Shown in pieces: positions 6,534 to 8,314 of a stretch of 8,314 bases of DNA. The first letter of the stretch is position 1. The number at the start of each line of letters is the position of its first letter. Below the pieces are notes generated by a model, which was not told the origin of the DNA, searched no databases, and saw only the letters and a list, made by a program, of their open reading frames with translations. Source of the DNA: Sulfurovum sp. (lineage in GTDB: Bacteria > Campylobacterota > Campylobacteria > Campylobacterales > Sulfurovaceae); contig WFYB01000246.1 of assembly GCA_015490315.1 (NCBI GenBank), forward strand, positions 1 to 8,314, read 5' to 3'. The translations under genes were made by a program, and so were the position numbers.

Positions 6534-7171
6534 TCTATCATGAAGAGATGGAAAAACCGGAAGTGATCTTCGTGGTCGATCCGATGTGCTCATGGTGTTG
6601 GGGCTTTGCACCTGTTATAGAGAAGATCCGCAGCAGCTATGAAGAGCAATATGATTTTTCACTGACCGTCGGCGGATTGCGCAAGGCGGGCGAGATGGTA
6701 TGGGATGAGAAGACAAAGCGCTACTTGAGGGGACACTGGGAAGAGGTGTCCCGAAAAACGGGACAGCCGTTTGATCTGTCACTCTTTGAGAAACCTTTTT
6801 TTGAGTATGATACGACACCGGCATGCAAGGCGGTCGTGACGGTGCGTGAGCTGTTGGGCACCGTGCAGGCATTTAGATACCTACATGCGATACAGTCAGC
6901 TTTTTATGCACAGGGGATCGATATTACCAACCCCAGACTGCTGCAGGGGTATTATGAGCAGCTTTTTGGCAACAGTGCCAAATTTGCCTTCTTTTTCCTG
7001 AGTGAACGTGCCGAAACGCTGACTGAACACGATTTTGCCAAAGCACGTGCCATGGGAGCGACTGCCTTCCCTTCGGTCGTGTTCATTGACAGGGAGGGAC
7101 ATATAATGTGTCAAAAAGGGTATAGAAGTGAAGATGAGATGAAACAACTACTGGAGAAGAGAGATGCATAG
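6530..7171 (+). CDS. DsbA/FrnE-like thioredoxin-fold protein, cytoplasmic
   Basis: A 213-residue DsbA-family thiol oxidoreductase-like protein (COG3531/FrnE type), probably a dithiol/disulfide exchange or isomerase enzyme. Seen: a beta strand VIFVVDP leading into the redox motif CSWC (Cys20-Cys23) followed by WGF, a helical insertion (about 60-170), and GATAFPSVVF carrying the expected cis-Pro (Pro181) before the last strands. No signal peptide or membrane segment precedes the motif, so it probably acts in the cytoplasm, unlike classical periplasmic DsbA. The start is TTG 6530 with GGAG upstream, overlapping the previous stop as TTGA; ATG 6548 would remove six residues and leave all motifs. 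It overlaps the antiporter gene by 8 bases at its 3' end. Its partner is unknown; neighbours suggest no specific client. A glutathione S-transferase kappa or HCCA-isomerase-like relative is the main alternative. Confidence 0.85.
   Translation: MIYHEEMEKPEVIFVVDPMCSWCWGFAPVIEKIRSSYEEQYDFSLTVGGLRKAGEMVWDEKTKRYLRGHWEEVSRKTGQPFDLSLFEKPFFEYDTTPACKAVVTVRELLGTVQAFRYLHAIQSAFYAQGIDITNPRLLQGYYEQLFGNSAKFAFFFLSERAETLTEHDFAKARAMGATAFPSVVFIDREGHIMCQKGYRSEDEMKQLLEKRDA
6730..6765 (+). repeat. Tripartite inverted repeat forming two mutually exclusive hairpins
   Basis: GGGACAC (6730-6736) is complementary to GTGTCCC (6746-6752), and the overlapping TGTCCCG (6747-6753) is also complementary to CGGGACA (6759-6765). 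Each option is a perfect 7-bp stem, with loops of 9 and 5 (AAAAA) bases, and they compete for the middle arm. The segment lies inside the DsbA-like gene and has no adjacent U-run, so it is not a standard terminator. It may be coincidental. Confidence 0.4.
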
Positions 7172-8314
7172 TTTCGCACCTGAGATCGTACTGATCACGA
7201 TATTGAGTTTGGTGGTATTTGCTGATGCGGTTGCCAGCCGCTTGAAGATCCCTTCGGTCTTTTTGCTGCTACTTGGCTCCTACACCGTCTATACCTATTT
7301 CAAAGCGGCGGTACCGATCGATATGGCACACCACTTTGATACGATCATTCTCTTTTGTATCCCGCTGATCTTCATGGGCGATGCACTACATCTGCACTTT
7401 TCCGATCTGAAGAAGCATAGCTGGAGCATTTTTTATCTCGCAGTAGTGGCTGTAGCACTCTCTATCGCAATAGGGGCGAGTCTCTATCATTTCAATATTT
7501 TTGAGGGACTGAGTCTGGGTGCCTATGTGTCGCTTTTTGCGATCAATATGGCGACCGATGCAGTCAGTGTACAGTCTGTACTCTCACGCTTCAAAGGGAT
7601 CAGTCATGATATCAAGGTACTGATAGAGGGGGAGTCTCTGGGGAATGACGCGACTGCTGTTATCGCTTTCTTTTTTATCGGGTTACCATGGATGCTAAAC
7701 GGGGAGATCGATGCTGCACATGCGTTTACAGAAGCATTGCGTGTATTTGCAGTAAGTATCGGCATGGGCTTAATGTTGGGGTATGGGTTTTATATGTTGA
7801 TGAAGCTCTTTTCCGATAAGCGCGGGGAGTTTTTTGCTTTTGTGGTGGAAGCCTACGGTGCCTATCTGCTGGGAGAGGAGATGCATGTTAGTGGTATCTT
7901 GACACTGATCACAGCGATCATTGCGACCAAAGCATGGATCGATATGGATATGGCAGGCGAAGAAGAGGTACTCAAATCCAAAAGCAAGCGTTTCTTCCGA
8001 TCTTTGCGCTTTGCATCGATCCAGGCGACGACCAAAGAGCGTTTGGAGTATATCTACGAAATGGCAAAAGAGTTTGGATATATTGCCGCAGTAATGATCT
8101 TCTTTGTACTTGCGGAGATGGTGGATTTCGGCAAACTGTGGCACTACAGAAATGAGATCTTGATCATGTTTGGGGTGACGACTCTCATACGTGCACTCTC
8201 TATGGCGAAGTTCGCCTTTTTTGGCAAAACACTTAACTCGCTCAAGCCGGTAGGGTTGGAGGGGTGGTTTATTCTCACTTTCTCAGGCATGAAAGGGGCA
8301 CTCTCAATTATCCT
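7164..8314 (+). CDS. CPA1-family (NhaP-type) cation/proton antiporter, 3'-truncated by the window edge
   Basis: Polytopic inner-membrane protein that probably exchanges Na+ or K+ for protons; 383 codons are present and the frame is still open at the window end. It begins MHSFAPEIVLITILSL and shows repeated hydrophobic helices through about residue 260 and again after about 295. CPA1 landmarks: ATDAVSV (130-136, the ATDPVAV-type unwound helix motif, Asp132), EGESLGNDATAV (157-168) with the ion-site pair Asn161-Asp162 typical of electroneutral exchangers, AYLLGEEMHVSG (about 232-243), and GMKGALSIIL at the window end, matching the family GLRGAVSLAL. A charged cytoplasmic linker rich in Lys and Glu lies at about 261-295. 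The start ATG 7164 has GGAG at 7153-7156 with 7 bases of spacing and overlaps the preceding gene by 8 bases. Ion specificity cannot be read from the sequence, and any C-terminal regulatory domain is outside the window. Confidence 0.9.
   Translation, partial: MHSFAPEIVLITILSLVVFADAVASRLKIPSVFLLLLGSYTVYTYFKAAVPIDMAHHFDTIILFCIPLIFMGDALHLHFSDLKKHSWSIFYLAVVAVALSIAIGASLYHFNIFEGLSLGAYVSLFAINMATDAVSVQSVLSRFKGISHDIKVLIEGESLGNDATAVIAFFFIGLPWMLNGEIDAAHAFTEALRVFAVSIGMGLMLGYGFYMLMKLFSDKRGEFFAFVVEAYGAYLLGEEMHVSGILTLITAIIATKAWIDMDMAGEEEVLKSKSKRFFRSLRFASIQATTKERLEYIYEMAKEFGYIAAVMIFFVLAEMVDFGKLWHYRNEILIMFGVTTLIRALSMAKFAFFGKTLNSLKPVGLEGWFILTFSGMKGALSII

Noticed and set aside
6747..6765. The hairpin with an AAAAA loop as an intrinsic terminator.
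   Set aside because: No U-tract follows directly and the DsbA-like gene continues intact with its cis-Pro motif downstream.

Overview
The window is one dense, single-strand stretch of chromosomal housekeeping genes, all on the + strand. The likely source is a member of the Campylobacterota (former Epsilonproteobacteria). The gene order alaS, maf, class A penicillin-binding protein matches the alaS-maf-pbpA order I remember from Campylobacter jejuni, and the Maf and AlaRS proteins have the look of that phylum. The base composition looks roughly balanced by eye, higher than Campylobacter, which suggests a Sulfurovum-, Nitratifractor- or Sulfuricurvum-like environmental lineage. This placement is inference; no rRNA is present to settle it.

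Layout: (1) 1-2204, alanyl-tRNA synthetase, missing its N-terminus at the window edge. (2) 2201-2728, a four-helix membrane protein resembling the CopD/HemJ type. (3) 2735-3319, a Maf-family nucleotide pyrophosphatase. (4) 3312-4406, a BioF-like PLP enzyme. (5) 4425-6533, a bifunctional penicillin-binding protein. (6) 6530-7171, a cytoplasmic DsbA/FrnE-like thioredoxin-fold protein. (7) 7164-8314, a CPA1 (NhaP-type) cation/proton antiporter, cut by the window end. Adjacent genes overlap by 4-8 bases or are separated by 6-18 bases, so the set looks like one co-transcribed, translationally coupled operon, with a possible weak internal promoter before the penicillin-binding protein. The functions do not form one pathway: they cover translation, nucleotide sanitation, cofactor synthesis, cell-wall assembly, thiol chemistry and ion homeostasis. 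There is no gene-free stretch longer than 18 bases, and no RNA gene, CRISPR array, insertion sequence or prophage was seen.

The most unusual feature is a 60-base, almost completely self-complementary element at 1122-1181 inside alaS. It can fold into a hairpin of about 28 pairs, is bounded at both ends by the same 10-mer GGGTCTGACC, and is exactly 20 codons long, so it adds a hydrophilic peptide to a loop near the editing domain without breaking the frame. It looks like a REP/MITE-type palindromic element domesticated inside an essential gene, similar in principle to the Rickettsia palindromic elements.
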